DNA from: Agromyces bauzanensis
GTDB lineage: Bacteria; Actinomycetota; Actinomycetes; Actinomycetales; Microbacteriaceae
DNA length: 64,000 nt
Direction of reading: 5' to 3'
Assembly: GCF_014645655.1 (NCBI RefSeq)
Contig: NZ_BMMD01000007.1
Coordinates: 1-64,000 of the forward strand
In this document: positions 50,866 through 59,920 of the stretch, piece by piece
Layout of the letters: the number at the start of each line of letters is the position of its first letter
Numbering within the stretch: the stretch's first letter is position 1
The notes under the pieces: model-generated
What the model saw: the letters and a program-made list of their open reading frames with translations, nothing else
Told to the model about the DNA's origin: nothing
Database searches by the model: none
Translations under genes and position numbers: made by a program

Positions 50866-51411
50866 TCACGCGGTGCGCGCCCGGTAGGCCCGCACCGCCA
50901 TCCGGTTGCCGCAGCGCGTGCTGCAGAACCGGCGGGACGCGTTCTTCGACAGGTCGACGAAGATACCCTCGCAGTCCTCGGCGTCGCACTCGCGCAACCG
51001 GTCCATCCGGTCGTAGCGGATGACGTCGACGAACGCCATGGCCGCCTCGACGAGGATGCGCCGGGAGAGCGGCGCGTCGGGCTCTGTGGCGTGGATGTGC
51101 CAGTCGATGTCATCGTGGCGCACCAACCGGGGCAGCGCCCGCGCCTCGGCGAGCAGGTCGTTGACGGCCGCGGCCGCGTCGTCGCGCTCGAGCAGCCACA
51201 GCCCACGCAGCCGGGTGCGCGCGTCGCGCACCTCGGCGAGCTCGCGCTCGTCGCCGTCGCGGCGCCCGGAGTACTTCCACGTGTCGAGCAGGCGGGCGAG
51301 CTGCGCCGGATCGCCGAGCTCGTCGTCGCCGGAATCGGATGCCCCGGGCGCGGTGTCCGCGAGCGCGGCGACGAACGCCAGGCCGGCCTCCGTGTCATGG
51401 GTGAAAATCAT
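50866..51411 (-). CDS. CGNR zinc-finger / ABATE-domain regulator
   Basis: A 181-residue protein with an N-terminal ABATE domain (TEAGLAFVAALADTAPG, ELAEVRDARTRLRGLWLLER) and a C-terminal CGNR zinc finger (CDAEDCEGIFVDLSKNASRR then FCSTRCGNRMAVRAYRAR, four Cys). It probably regulates the divergent EamA transporter gene, the usual neighbour of such regulators. ATG 51411 has AGGAG at 5 nt and a TATGCT -10 further up. The 53-base divergent region holds imperfect TGACA/TGTCA arms that could be its site. It converges on the DJ-1 gene. Confidence 0.9.
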   Translation of the reverse strand: MIFTHDTEAGLAFVAALADTAPGASDSGDDELGDPAQLARLLDTWKYSGRRDGDERELAEVRDARTRLRGLWLLERDDAAAAVNDLLAEARALPRLVRHDDIDWHIHATEPDAPLSRRILVEAAMAFVDVIRYDRMDRLRECDAEDCEGIFVDLSKNASRRFCSTRCGNRMAVRAYRARTA

Positions 51412-51464
51412 TTGACTCCTGACACTCGATGAGAGTACTGTCACGAGCATAACCACTTTCGGGC

Positions 51465-52414
51465 ATGACAGGGGGCAATGACGTGGGCGGTACACGCGGC
51501 ATCATCGGCATCGTGCTGGGCCTTGCGGCCGGCCTGGCGTTCGGGGCGGGCGGCGCCATCGTCAAGCCGCTGCTCGAGTCCCCGGGCTCGTCGCGCTGAA
51601 GTTCGACCTGCGTCCGCTCTGGCGCGCGAAGTGGACCGTGCTCGTCTACGCCGTCATCGCAGTCGCCGGCGTCCAGCTCGCCTTCTACACCGCGATCGCG
51701 CGCATCCCGGTGAGCACGGCCCTCCTCATCGAGTACCTCGCCCCGGTCGCGCTCGTGCTGTTCGCGTGGGTGCGCACGAGGCGCGTGCCCCAGCTCGTCG
51801 TGCTCGCGGGCTCGGTGGTGGCGATCGCCGGCCTCGTGCTGGTGGTGGGTCCCGCCGGCGGCGCACTCGACCCCTTCGGCGTCGTGATCGCGGGCGTCGC
51901 GATGCTCGGCGTCGCCGTGTACTACCTGCTCGGCGAGCGCGACGACCTCGGCGTACCGCCGATCGCACTCGCCGCATCCGGGCTCCTCATCGGCGCCGTC
52001 GTGCTCGGCATCGCGGCCCTCAGCGGCCTCGTGCCGTTCGAGGCCGCGTTCACCGACGTCGACTTCCTCGGCGGCACCGCGCCGTGGTGGGTGCCGGTGT
52101 TGATGGTCGCCGCCATCTCGACGGCCTTCGCGTACGTCGCCGGCATCCAGGCGATCCGCATGCTCGGCACCCGGCTCTCCTCGTTCCTGGGCCTCTCCGA
52201 GGTGGTCTTCGCCGCCGTCGTGGCGTGGGCGCTCCTCGGCGAGGCGATCGGCCCGGCGCAGCTCATCGGCGGCCTGCTCATCCTCGGCGGCATCGTGCTC
52301 GTGCGGCTCGAACGGCGGGCATCCGACACCGCGGCGATCGCCCTCGACGTCGACCTCGTGCCGGTCCCCGTCCGTGCCGGAGCGGCCGACGAGCGGCCCA
52401 ACCTCGCGCAGTAG
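51465..52414 (+). pseudogene. EamA (DMT) transporter gene broken by a small deletion
   Basis: The N-terminus from ATG 51465 reads GIVLGLAAGLAFGAGGAIVK then PLLE, helix 1 of an EamA transporter, but the frame ends at TGA 51597-51599. The rest continues in another frame: LVALKFDLRPLWRAKWTVLV, then eight more helices (YAVIAVAGVQLAFYTAIARI, VSTALLIEYLAPVALVLFAW) to 52414. About 20-30 residues of helix 2 are missing at 51580-51590, so a deletion caused the shift. A GTG at 51638 could start a shorter product without the first helices; activity is doubtful. Confidence 0.75.
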
Positions 52415-52423
52415 GCTCGGCCC

Positions 52424-53314
52424 ATGCGCTTCGGCATCGTCATCCTCCCGCAGGCCGACTGGCCCGAGGCCGCCAGGCGGTGGCGCGCCGCCGACGAGTA
52501 CGGCTTCGACCACGCGTGGACCTACGACCACCTCGCGTGGCGCGGGCTGGCCGGCGAACGTTGGCATGCCACCGTGCCGACGCTCACAGCCGCGGCGACC
52601 GTGACGAGCCGAATCCGCCTCGGCACCTTCGTCGCCTCCCCGAACTACCGGCACCCTGTGCCGTTCGCGAAGGACATCGCCACGGTCGACCAGATCTCGG
52701 GCGGCCGCATGCTCCTCGGCGTCGGCTCCGGGGGCACCGGATTCGATGCGTTCGTGCTCGGGCAACCCGAGCTCATCCCGCGGCAGCGCTTCGAGCGCTT
52801 CGCGGAGTTCGCGGAGGCGCTCGACGTGCTGCTGCGCTTCGAGCCGCCCGGCTCCGACGGGATCTCGTTCGAGGGCACGTGGTACACGGCCGTCGGCGCA
52901 CGCATGGTCGGAGAGCCGTCGCAGCATCCGCGGATGCCGCTGCACCTCGCCGCCGACGGACCCAGGGCGCTCGCCCTCGCGGTGCGCATCGCCGACGGCT
53001 GGGTCACCACCGCCGGCGCCGCCGACGACCCGGCGGCGTGGTGGCGCCGGGCGGGCGAGCTCATCCGCCGTCTCGACGACGCGTGCGCCGACCCCGGACG
53101 CGAGCCGACGTCGGTCAGCCGGACGCTCCTGCTCGACGGCGAGGGGCGGTACAGCCTCGCGAGCGTCGACGCGTTCGACGAGGCGGTCGGGCGCGCTGCA
53201 GAGCTGGGCTACACCGACGTCGTCTCGCACTGGCCGCGCGAGCACGGCATCTACGCCGGCGACGAGTCGGTGCTCGACGAGGTGGCGGGTCGGCTGGCCC
53301 GACGCAACGGATAG
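52424..53314 (+). CDS. LLM-class flavin/F420-dependent oxidoreductase
   Basis: A 296-residue luciferase-like TIM barrel: MRFGIVILPQADWPEAARRW, FDHAWTYDHLAWRGL, LGTFVASPNYRHPVPFAKDI and SGGRMLLGVGSGGTGFDA are the standard LLM strands. The actinobacterial sub-type usually uses F420, but cofactor choice cannot be proven. ATG 52424 follows TAGGCT by 6 nt and the gene lies 9 bases after the broken EamA frame. Confidence 0.9.
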   Translation: MRFGIVILPQADWPEAARRWRAADEYGFDHAWTYDHLAWRGLAGERWHATVPTLTAAATVTSRIRLGTFVASPNYRHPVPFAKDIATVDQISGGRMLLGVGSGGTGFDAFVLGQPELIPRQRFERFAEFAEALDVLLRFEPPGSDGISFEGTWYTAVGARMVGEPSQHPRMPLHLAADGPRALALAVRIADGWVTTAGAADDPAAWWRRAGELIRRLDDACADPGREPTSVSRTLLLDGEGRYSLASVDAFDEAVGRAAELGYTDVVSHWPREHGIYAGDESVLDEVAGRLARRNG

Positions 53315-53324
53315 CCTGAGGCGC

Positions 53325-53942
53325 ATGCCCGCTCGACGTTCGAAGCCCCTCGCCAGCTGGGAGCCCCTGCCATACCTCGTGCTGCTGGTGCTGCTGCTGC
53401 TCACGGGAGTCGTGCGTCCCGACGCGCTGCCCGTGCTGTTCTGGGGCCTGATGGTGCTCGTCGTCGCGGCGCTCGGCTGGCTCGTCGCCGCGCTCGTGCG
53501 TTCTGGCCGACACGAGAATCCCGACCGTTGGGGCGACCTGTCGTCGCTCGACGGACTCGACCTCGTCGACACCGCCCGCCGTGAGCGCGTCGTGCGCTCG
53601 GTGGTGCCCGTCGACGACACGCAACGGCACCAGCCGGCCATCGAGCTGGCGCGGCTGCACGGCGGCGCCGAGCAGTACGCCGTGCTCGTGCCCCGATCGA
53701 GCCGCTGGCTCTCCCGCAGGTACCGCATCGGCGTGCAGCTCGTGGGCGGCGACCGTCCGCGGCACGCGGGGTTCCTGGGCCGGGCGGCCGAGGAACGCTG
53801 GACGGAAGTGCTCGACGACCTCCGCGAGCAGGGTCGCTTCGTGCGCGTCCCGACGCTCGTCACGGGTGCATCGCGCCCCTTCGGCGTCGATCTCGACCTC
53901 AGCGGCCTCGAGGGCCTCGCGGACGCCGGCCGCGACGGGTGA
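53325..53942 (+). CDS. Membrane-anchored protein of unknown function
   Basis: A 205-residue protein with two adjacent N-terminal membrane helices (about 16-31 and 35-57) and a soluble C-terminal part (PAIELARLHGGAEQYAVLVP, RPRHAGFLGRAAEERWTEVL) of no recognised family. ATG 53325 lies 7 nt after TAGCCT. It is 10 bases after the LLM gene, convergent with thioredoxin. Confidence 0.75.
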   Translation: MPARRSKPLASWEPLPYLVLLVLLLLTGVVRPDALPVLFWGLMVLVVAALGWLVAALVRSGRHENPDRWGDLSSLDGLDLVDTARRERVVRSVVPVDDTQRHQPAIELARLHGGAEQYAVLVPRSSRWLSRRYRIGVQLVGGDRPRHAGFLGRAAEERWTEVLDDLREQGRFVRVPTLVTGASRPFGVDLDLSGLEGLADAGRDG

Positions 53943-53967
53943 CTGCGGCTCGCGGCATCCCGCTCGA

Positions 53968-54366
53968 TCAGGACTCGGTGGCCTCGCTGGAGGCGACGGC
54001 CTGCTCGGTCTCCTGGCGTGCGAGCTCGGCGCGCACACGATCCATGTCGAGCGCCCGCACCTGGGAGATGAGGTCGTCGAGCATCGCGCGGGGGAGCGCT
54101 CCGGCCTGTGCGAAGACGCCGATTCCGTCCTTGAAGGCCATGATCGTCGGGATCGACGTGATGTTCATCGCGGCGGCCAGCTGCTGCTGGGCCTCCGTGT
54201 CGACCTTCGCGAACACGAGGTCGGGGTTCGCCTCCGACGCCGCCTCGTAGTTCGGGGCGAACTGCAGGCACGGGCCGCACCATGCGGCCCAGAAGTCGAC
54301 GAACACGGTTCCGCCGTCGAGGATGGTCGTCTCGAAGTCGTCGAGGGTCAGCGCAACGGTAGCCAT
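53968..54366 (-). CDS. trxA: Thioredoxin
   Basis: A 132-residue thioredoxin with the active site FWAAWCGPCLQFAP (Cys30 and Cys33 by count), the cis-proline in ITSIPTIMAFKDG and no signal peptide, so a cytoplasmic disulfide reductase. The last 25 residues are an acidic/helical tail beyond the usual fold (about 107 aa). ATG 54366 follows TAGGCT by 6 nt. Confidence 0.93.
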   Translation of the reverse strand: MATVALTLDDFETTILDGGTVFVDFWAAWCGPCLQFAPNYEAASEANPDLVFAKVDTEAQQQLAAAMNITSIPTIMAFKDGIGVFAQAGALPRAMLDDLISQVRALDMDRVRAELARQETEQAVASSEATES

Positions 54367-54419
54367 GCCACCAGCCTACGTGCGGTTCCGATGGCGGGAT
54401 CCGCCGGTATCGTGAAGAA

Positions 54420-55376
54420 GTGGTCGCTTTCGGTGGGGCATTGGGATCCTTCCGCCGCCGCGGTGCGCCCGAGGCGGCGTACGCGGAGGCCGACGAGGCG
54501 CGCGCGCTCGACTCGGCCATCCCCGACCTCGACTGGCGCGCGTTCCCGCGCGGCACCGAGACCACGCGCTTCGACGCGCCGAGCGGCGCACTCGCCCGGG
54601 TGGCGCTCGGGCCGGCCTCCGGTCCCCGGGTCGTGCTCGTGCCGGGCGCCACCGGCTCGAAGGAGGATTTCGTGCTGATGATGCCGCTCTTCGCGGCATC
54701 CGGGTACCGGGTCGAGTCCTTCGACCTCGCGGGGCAGTACGAATCCGCCGACGCGGGCCCGTGGAACCTCGAGCCGCCGCGGGCGGGTTACGACGAGCGC
54801 CTGTTCCTCGACGACCTCCTCGCCGTGCTCGACGACGGCCCCGGCCCGGCCCACGTGCTCGGCTACAGCTTCGCCGGCACCCTGGCCCAGTTGGCGCTCC
54901 TCGAGCGACCCGACCGGTTCGCGAGCCTCACGCTGCTGAGCGCCCCGCCCGAGCCCGGGCAGGCGTTCCGCTCCATCAAGCGCATCGGGCCGATCAGCGG
55001 CATCACGTCAGCGCGCCGGGCAGCGGCGCTCATGCTGTGGGGCATCCGCAACAACCTCAATCGCGTGCCGCCGGGCCGGCTCGCGTTCGTGCGCGACCGG
55101 TTCGCGCTCACTCGACGCGAGAGCGTCGACGACATCATCGGGCTGATGATGCGCACCCCCGATGTCCGCGCGGCCGTCGCCGCCTCGCCCGTGCCGAAGC
55201 TCGTCGCGGTGGGAGAGCACGACCTGTGGCCGCGCGAGTTGCACGCGCGGTTCGCGGTCGAGATCGGCGCCCGCTTCGCCGTGTATCCGACCGGGCACAG
55301 CCCATGCGAGACGGCGCCGCACCAGCTCGTGCGCGACATGGAGGCGCTGTTCGCCGAGACCGACGTCACGCCCTGA
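54420..55376 (+). CDS. Alpha/beta hydrolase
   Basis: A 318-residue alpha/beta-hydrolase: oxyanion-region VVLVPGATGSKEDFVLMMPL, nucleophile elbow VLGYSFAGTLAQ (Ser in GxSxG), acid in VAVGEHDLWPREL and catalytic His in TGHSPCETAP. No signal peptide is evident. Substrate unknown. GTG 54420 lies 6 nt after TATCGT; it is divergent from thioredoxin across 53 bases. Confidence 0.9.
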   Translation: MVAFGGALGSFRRRGAPEAAYAEADEARALDSAIPDLDWRAFPRGTETTRFDAPSGALARVALGPASGPRVVLVPGATGSKEDFVLMMPLFAASGYRVESFDLAGQYESADAGPWNLEPPRAGYDERLFLDDLLAVLDDGPGPAHVLGYSFAGTLAQLALLERPDRFASLTLLSAPPEPGQAFRSIKRIGPISGITSARRAAALMLWGIRNNLNRVPPGRLAFVRDRFALTRRESVDDIIGLMMRTPDVRAAVAASPVPKLVAVGEHDLWPRELHARFAVEIGARFAVYPTGHSPCETAPHQLVRDMEALFAETDVTP

Positions 55377-55409
55377 CGCTCGCGGCCTGAGTGACGATGC
55401 TGCGCGCCG

Positions 55410-56201
55410 TTAGGCGGGCACCGGCTCCTCGCCGTCGGCGGACCCATCGGCCTCGTCGGCCGCGCCCCAGTGCTCATGCGCGCGCCGATGCGCCGCGCGA
55501 CGCTCGAGCGGCGACCACGCCCGGAACTCGATGGCCAGCGTGTGGAACGCGATCCGCACCCGCCGCCAGAGCCCCTCGATGCTGTCGAAGGGTCGTGCCG
55601 ACACCCCGACGATCAGGAGGTCGTCGCGGACCACCGTCATGCCGGGCCGGATCCACCACGACAGGTCGAGGTCGTCGTGCACGTCGGCGCGATCGCGGTG
55701 CACGAGGTCGCGCAGCTCCAGCCAGGCGTCGCGACGCATGGCGTAGTTGGAGCCGAAGATCGGCGGGTGTCCGAGCAGCGGGCCGATGACGCCGAAGTAC
55801 CCGCCGATGTACACGTTGCGGGCGATCCACCGCACCAGCGCGTTGCCGCCGTAGAAGACGCCGGAACCGGTGACGACCGTCGGGCGGTCGGTCCGGGACA
55901 TCCGGTGCTCGACCTCCGCGAGCCAGCCGGGCCCCGGCACGGAGTCGGCGTCGAGGCGGGCGAGCACGTCGCCGGTCGCGGCGTCGAAGCCGGCCGCGGT
56001 CGCCGGCCAGATGCCGCGCAGCGGTTCGGCGATGAGCCGCGCCCCAGCTGCGAGCGCCACCTCGGCCGTGGCATCCGTCGAGCCGTTGTCCACCACGATG
56101 ACCTCGTCGGCGTGCCGCGTCTGCTGTGCGAGCGCATCGAGGCAGGAGGCGAGGAATCCCGCATCGTTGTAGCTCGGAACGATGACCGAAATCGTGCCCA
56201 T
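55410..56201 (-). CDS. Family 2 glycosyltransferase
   Basis: A 263-residue GT-A enzyme: MGTISVIVPSYNDAGFLASC, DEVIVVDNGSTDATAEVA, the metal-binding DxD in VLARLDADSVPGPGW, and DVHDDLDLSWWIRPG with the ED-like acceptor motif. A hydrophobic stretch around GNALVRWIARNVYIGGYFGVI may contact the membrane. Probably adds sugars to cell-envelope material. ATG 56201 lies 7 nt after TAGACT. It is divergent from the fructosamine-kinase-like gene. Confidence 0.9.
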   Translation of the reverse strand: MGTISVIVPSYNDAGFLASCLDALAQQTRHADEVIVVDNGSTDATAEVALAAGARLIAEPLRGIWPATAAGFDAATGDVLARLDADSVPGPGWLAEVEHRMSRTDRPTVVTGSGVFYGGNALVRWIARNVYIGGYFGVIGPLLGHPPIFGSNYAMRRDAWLELRDLVHRDRADVHDDLDLSWWIRPGMTVVRDDLLIVGVSARPFDSIEGLWRRVRIAFHTLAIEFRAWSPLERRAAHRRAHEHWGAADEADGSADGEEPVPA

Positions 56202-56258
56202 CACGGGGAGTCTAGCGAGCGGCAGCCCCCGCCACCGCCGGTGCGGCACACTGGGCGG

Positions 56259-57035
56259 GTGGAGACGATCGTCAAGCGCTGGGCCGACGCCCCCGAACAC
56301 TTCTTCGAGGCCGAGGTGGCGGGCCTCGCGTGGCTCGCTGCGGCCGGCGGCGCGCGCACCGTCGGGGTCGTGGCGGTCTCGCCGGGCCGGATCGAGCTCG
56401 AGCGGGTCGACGAGTTGCGACCGGATGCCGCGGCGGCCGCGGCCTTCGGCGCAGCGCTCGCCCGGACGCACGCCGCCCGTGCGGCTGCCTTCGGTGCCCC
56501 GCCCGACGGATGGTACGGGCCGCTCTTCATCGGCCGACGGCAGATGCCGGCCGCCGCCGAGTCCTCGTGGGGCGCGTTCTACGCGCGCGACCGGGTTCTT
56601 CCGTTCCTGCCGATCGCCGAGGACGCGGGGAACGTCACGCCCGCGGAGGCGGACCTCGTCCGCCGGGCGGCGGCGATCACGGCCGCCGGCGCCTTCGACG
56701 ACGACGAGCCCCCGGCCCGGATCCATGGCGACCTCTGGAACGGCAACGTGCTGTGGTCCGCCGGCGGGGTCGTGCTGATCGACCCCGCGGCCCACGGCGG
56801 CCATCGTGAGACCGACCTCGCCATGCTCGCGCTGTTCGGCTGCCCGTTCCTGCGCGACATCCTCGAGTCGTACGACCGGGCGGCGCCGCTGCGCTCCGGC
56901 TGGCGTGAGCGCGTGCCGGTGCACCAGTTGCACCCGCTGGCGGTGCACGCGGCGGGGCACGGCCGGGGCTACGGCGTGGCCCTGGCCGACGCCGCGGAGG
57001 CGGTGCTGGGACTCGCGCGCCGGATGCGGGAATAG
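56259..57035 (+). CDS. Fructosamine kinase family protein
   Basis: A 258-residue APH/protein-kinase-fold phosphotransferase: FFEAEVAGLAWLAAAGGA, ESSWGAFYARDRVLPFLPIA, catalytic loop ARIHGDLWNGNVLW, and metal Asp in VVLIDPAAHGGHRETDLAML. This is the fructosamine kinase family, which initiates repair of glycated proteins or metabolises ketosamines. GTG 56259 lies 6 nt after CACACT and defines the leaderless start. Confidence 0.9.
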   Translation: METIVKRWADAPEHFFEAEVAGLAWLAAAGGARTVGVVAVSPGRIELERVDELRPDAAAAAAFGAALARTHAARAAAFGAPPDGWYGPLFIGRRQMPAAAESSWGAFYARDRVLPFLPIAEDAGNVTPAEADLVRRAAAITAAGAFDDDEPPARIHGDLWNGNVLWSAGGVVLIDPAAHGGHRETDLAMLALFGCPFLRDILESYDRAAPLRSGWRERVPVHQLHPLAVHAAGHGRGYGVALADAAEAVLGLARRMRE

Positions 57036-57057
57036 TTCAGGCGGGTCATCCGTCCGA

Positions 57058-57072
57058 TACACTTGCATGCAA
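57058..57072 (+). promoter_or_regulatory. Promoter and palindromic operator of the CE1758/CE1759 operon
   Basis: TACACT (57058-57063) is the -10, and the perfect palindrome TTGCATGCAA (57063-57072) covers the expected transcription start. GCATG is repeated just after (57074 on). A MarR-like repressor site is plausible; no regulator gene is adjacent. Confidence 0.5.
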
Positions 57073-57108
57073 ACGCATGGAACAGGAAGAACAGCCCAGG
57101 AGGGCGAG

Positions 57109-58329
57109 ATGCAGTTCGGAATCTTCACCGTCAGCGACATCACGCAGGACCCGACCACCGGCCATACGCCGAGCGAGGCCGAGCGCATCCAGGCGACGCT
57201 GACGATCGCCAAGCACGCGGAGGAGGTCGGCCTCGAGGTCTTCGCGCTCGGCGAGCACCACAACCCGCCGTTCTGGTCGTCCTCGCCGACCACGACGCTC
57301 GCCTACATCGCCGGGCAGACGTCGACGCTGCAGCTCTCGACCGCCACGACCCTCATCACGACCAACGACCCGGTGAAGCTCGCCGAGGAGTATGCGATGC
57401 TCCAGCACGTCTCGGGCGGTCGCGTCGACCTCATGCTGGGCCGCGGGAACACCGGTCCGGTCTACCCGTGGTTCGGCAAGGACATCCGTCAGGGGCTGCC
57501 GATCAGCATCGAGAGCTACGAGCTGCTCCACCGCCTCTGGCGCGAGGACGTCGTCGACTGGGAGGGCGAGTTCCGCACTCCGTTGCAGGGCTTCACCGCA
57601 ACGCCCCGGCCGCTGGACGGCGTGCCGCCGTTCGTGTGGCACGGATCGATCCGCACCCCAGAGATCGCCGAGCAGGCCGCGTTCTACGGCGACGGCTTCT
57701 TCGCGAACCACATCTTCTGGCCGGCCTCGCACACGCAGCGCATGATCGCGCTGTACCGCCAGCGCTACGAGCACCACGGCCACGGCACCGCCGCGCAGGC
57801 GATCGTCGGCCTCGGCGGGCAGGTGTTCATGCGCAAGAACTCGCAGGACGCGGTCAGGGACTTCCGCCCCTACTTCGACAACGCCCCCGTGTACGGTCTC
57901 GGCCCGAGCCTCGAGGAGTTCACCCAGCAGACCCCGCTCACGGTCGGCAGCCCGCAAGAGGTCATCGACAAGACGCTCGGCTTCCGCGACTACGTGGGCG
58001 ACTACCAGCGGCAGCTGTGGCTCACGGACCACGCGGGCCTGCCGCTGAAGACGGTGCTCGAGCAGCTGGACCTGCTCGGCGAAGAGGTCGTGCCGGTGCT
58101 CCGCAGGGAGTTCGCGAAGAACCGCCCGGCCGACGTGCCCGACGCCCCGACCCACGCGAGCCTCGTGACGGCGAAGTACGGCGACCGGCCGCCCCGCCAG
58201 GCCACGCCGAATGCGAACCGCGGCGACAACCTGACGGTCGGCTCGCCCTACCTGGACACCGAGGCGGCCACCACGACATCCGGCGCGGCCTTCGGACCCG
58301 CCGCCACCCGGAAGGCGGTCGTGCGATGA
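57109..58329 (+). CDS. LLM-class FMN-dependent monooxygenase (CE1758 family)
   Basis: A 406-residue luciferase-like monooxygenase: MQFGIFTVSDITQDPTTGHT, FALGEHHNPPFWSSSPTTTL, LSTATTLITTNDPVKLAEEY, VSGGRVDLMLGRGNTGPVYP. It matches the CE1758 family, which is always paired with a dedicated FMN reductase. The C-terminal 40 residues are a low-complexity tail. ATG 57109 has CCCAGGAGGG at 5-8 nt. The stop overlaps the reductase ATG (ATGA). Natural substrate unknown. Confidence 0.92.
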   Translation: MQFGIFTVSDITQDPTTGHTPSEAERIQATLTIAKHAEEVGLEVFALGEHHNPPFWSSSPTTTLAYIAGQTSTLQLSTATTLITTNDPVKLAEEYAMLQHVSGGRVDLMLGRGNTGPVYPWFGKDIRQGLPISIESYELLHRLWREDVVDWEGEFRTPLQGFTATPRPLDGVPPFVWHGSIRTPEIAEQAAFYGDGFFANHIFWPASHTQRMIALYRQRYEHHGHGTAAQAIVGLGGQVFMRKNSQDAVRDFRPYFDNAPVYGLGPSLEEFTQQTPLTVGSPQEVIDKTLGFRDYVGDYQRQLWLTDHAGLPLKTVLEQLDLLGEEVVPVLRREFAKNRPADVPDAPTHASLVTAKYGDRPPRQATPNANRGDNLTVGSPYLDTEAATTTSGAAFGPAATRKAVVR

Positions 58330-58955
58330 CCACCAAGCGCATCGTCGTGATCTCATCCGGCCTCTCGACGCCGAGCTCGACCCGCCAGCTGGCGGACCGG
58401 CTCGCCGCCGACGCCGATGGGATCCTCCGGGAGCGCGGCTTCGACGTGGAGGTGCGGACGTATGAACTGCGCGACCTCGCGCACGACATCACGAACCACC
58501 TGCTCATGGGCTTCGCCCCGCCGAAGCTGGAGGAGGTGCTCGACGCCGTGTCGAAGGCCGACGGGCTCATCGCCGTCACGCCGATCTTCACGACGAGCTA
58601 CGCCGGCCTCTTCAAGTCGTTCATCGACGTGGTCGACACGCAGGCGCTCACCGACCTGCCCGTGCTCATCGGCGCGACGGGCGGCACGCCCCGCCACTCG
58701 CTCGCGATCGATTACGCGATCCGTCCGCTGTTCACCTACCTGCACGCGATCCCCGTCACGACCGGTGTCTATGCCGCCACGAGCGACTGGGGCGACGGCG
58801 GCGACGGCGTGCGCTCCCTGCCCGACCGCATCTTCCGCGGTGCGAAGGAGTTCGCCGACCTCGTCGAGCGCACGGACCGGTCCGAGCTCGTCAACGACCC
58901 GTTCGCGCTCGACCGACCCGCCGGTCACCTCATCGGCGGGCTGACGGGGGAGTAA
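58326..58955 (+). CDS. NADPH-dependent FMN reductase (CE1759 family)
   Basis: A 209-residue flavodoxin-fold reductase: VVISSGLSTPSSTRQLADRL (FMN phosphate loop), ADGLIAVTPIFTTSYAGLFK and VLIGATGGTPRHSLAIDY. It supplies reduced FMN to the monooxygenase encoded directly upstream; the ATGA overlap implies coupled synthesis. MsuE-like enzymes are the nearest characterised relatives. Confidence 0.92.
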   Translation: MTTKRIVVISSGLSTPSSTRQLADRLAADADGILRERGFDVEVRTYELRDLAHDITNHLLMGFAPPKLEEVLDAVSKADGLIAVTPIFTTSYAGLFKSFIDVVDTQALTDLPVLIGATGGTPRHSLAIDYAIRPLFTYLHAIPVTTGVYAATSDWGDGGDGVRSLPDRIFRGAKEFADLVERTDRSELVNDPFALDRPAGHLIGGLTGE

Positions 58956-58988
58956 TCCCGAAGCCGGGCGCGGCTCGGCCCGGCCGGG

Positions 58989-59591
58989 TCAGGGGCTCGG
59001 CGTCCGACGGGCGTCGAGCCCCGCCACGATCCGGTCCACCACGAGGCCGAGCGTGATCGCGACGGGGATCGAGATCACGACGGCCGCCAACGGTGCCTCG
59101 TCGAGGGCGGTGCCCACGACGGCGCCGATCGCGACGTTGTACGCCGCCCAGGCGACGCCGGCGCTGAGCGAGAGCGGCAGGTAGCGCCGGAGCGGCACGC
59201 GTCCCGCTCCCGCGGCGAGGTTCACCGCGATGCGCGCGAACGGCACGTACCGCGCCGTGAACACGAGCACCGCCGTGCGGCGGTGCACACCGGCGCGGGC
59301 GCGATGGAGCGCGGCGCCGACCCGGCCCTCGCGCTGCCAACGCCAGCGCTCGAGTCCGATGCCGCGGCCGATGAGGTAGCAGAGCCCGTCGCCGACGACG
59401 GCGCCCGCCGCGGCGACGGGGATGACCGCGACCGGGTCGGGCGCCCCTGTCGAGGCCGCGAGGGCGCCGAAGGCGACGACGACGGTCTCGCTCGGCAGCA
59501 CGACGAGGAAGGCGTCGGCCACGACGAGCCCGAAGAGCGCGGGCAGGAGCCATGGCGACGCCGCGAGCGTCGAGAGCCACGCGTCATCCAC
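58989..59591 (-). CDS. DedA-family membrane protein
   Basis: A 200-residue polytopic protein: LFGLVVADAFLVVLPSETVV, VGDGLCYLIGRGIGLERWRW, FTARYVPFARIAVNLAAGAG with the family's R-x3-P motif, and helices to the end. DedA/VTT proteins scramble or flip phospholipids or undecaprenyl phosphate. ATG 59591 follows TAGAAC by 8 nt. It converges on the FMN reductase gene. Confidence 0.9.
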   Translation of the reverse strand: MDDAWLSTLAASPWLLPALFGLVVADAFLVVLPSETVVVAFGALAASTGAPDPVAVIPVAAAGAVVGDGLCYLIGRGIGLERWRWQREGRVGAALHRARAGVHRRTAVLVFTARYVPFARIAVNLAAGAGRVPLRRYLPLSLSAGVAWAAYNVAIGAVVGTALDEAPLAAVVISIPVAITLGLVVDRIVAGLDARRTPSP

Positions 59592-59634
59592 CCGGCCGTT
59601 CTACCCGGCCCGGGTGAACGGCCGGCGACGAGGC

Positions 59635-59841
59635 TCAGTCGTCCAGGACGAACGTGACCTCGAGCGTGACCGACCACTCGATGACGTGATCGCCCTCGAC
59701 CTTGACCTTCTGCTCCTTCACCCAGGCGCCTTTCACGCCACGCAGCGTGGCCGCCGCGCGCGCGATGCCGACGGTGACGGCGTCATCGAAGCTCGTCTCG
59801 GAGAAGGCGGTGATGGTGGTGACCCTTGCGACGGATGACAT
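59635..59841 (-). CDS. Dodecin flavoprotein
   Basis: A 68-residue dodecin: ARVTTITAFSETSFDDAVTV, ARAAATLRGVKGAWVKEQKV and VEWSVTLEVTFVL-type last strand (HVIEWSVTLEVTFVLDD). Dodecins form 12-mers that store or buffer FMN or CoA-type ligands. The conserved Trp (GAWVKEQ) that stacks on flavin is present. ATG 59841 has GAGGAACACC upstream. Confidence 0.93.
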   Translation of the reverse strand: MSSVARVTTITAFSETSFDDAVTVGIARAAATLRGVKGAWVKEQKVKVEGDHVIEWSVTLEVTFVLDD

Positions 59842-59920
59842 GGTGTTCCTCCTCGAACCCTGGGGTGTTCCATTCGGCCCCATCCTCCGCCCATACGCTC
59901 GGGATTGCGAGGGGTTGACG

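Noticed and set aside
51478-53319. A 613-codon plus-strand frame over the EamA and LLM genes
   Set aside because: It is a different frame of two recognisable genes and has shadow composition.
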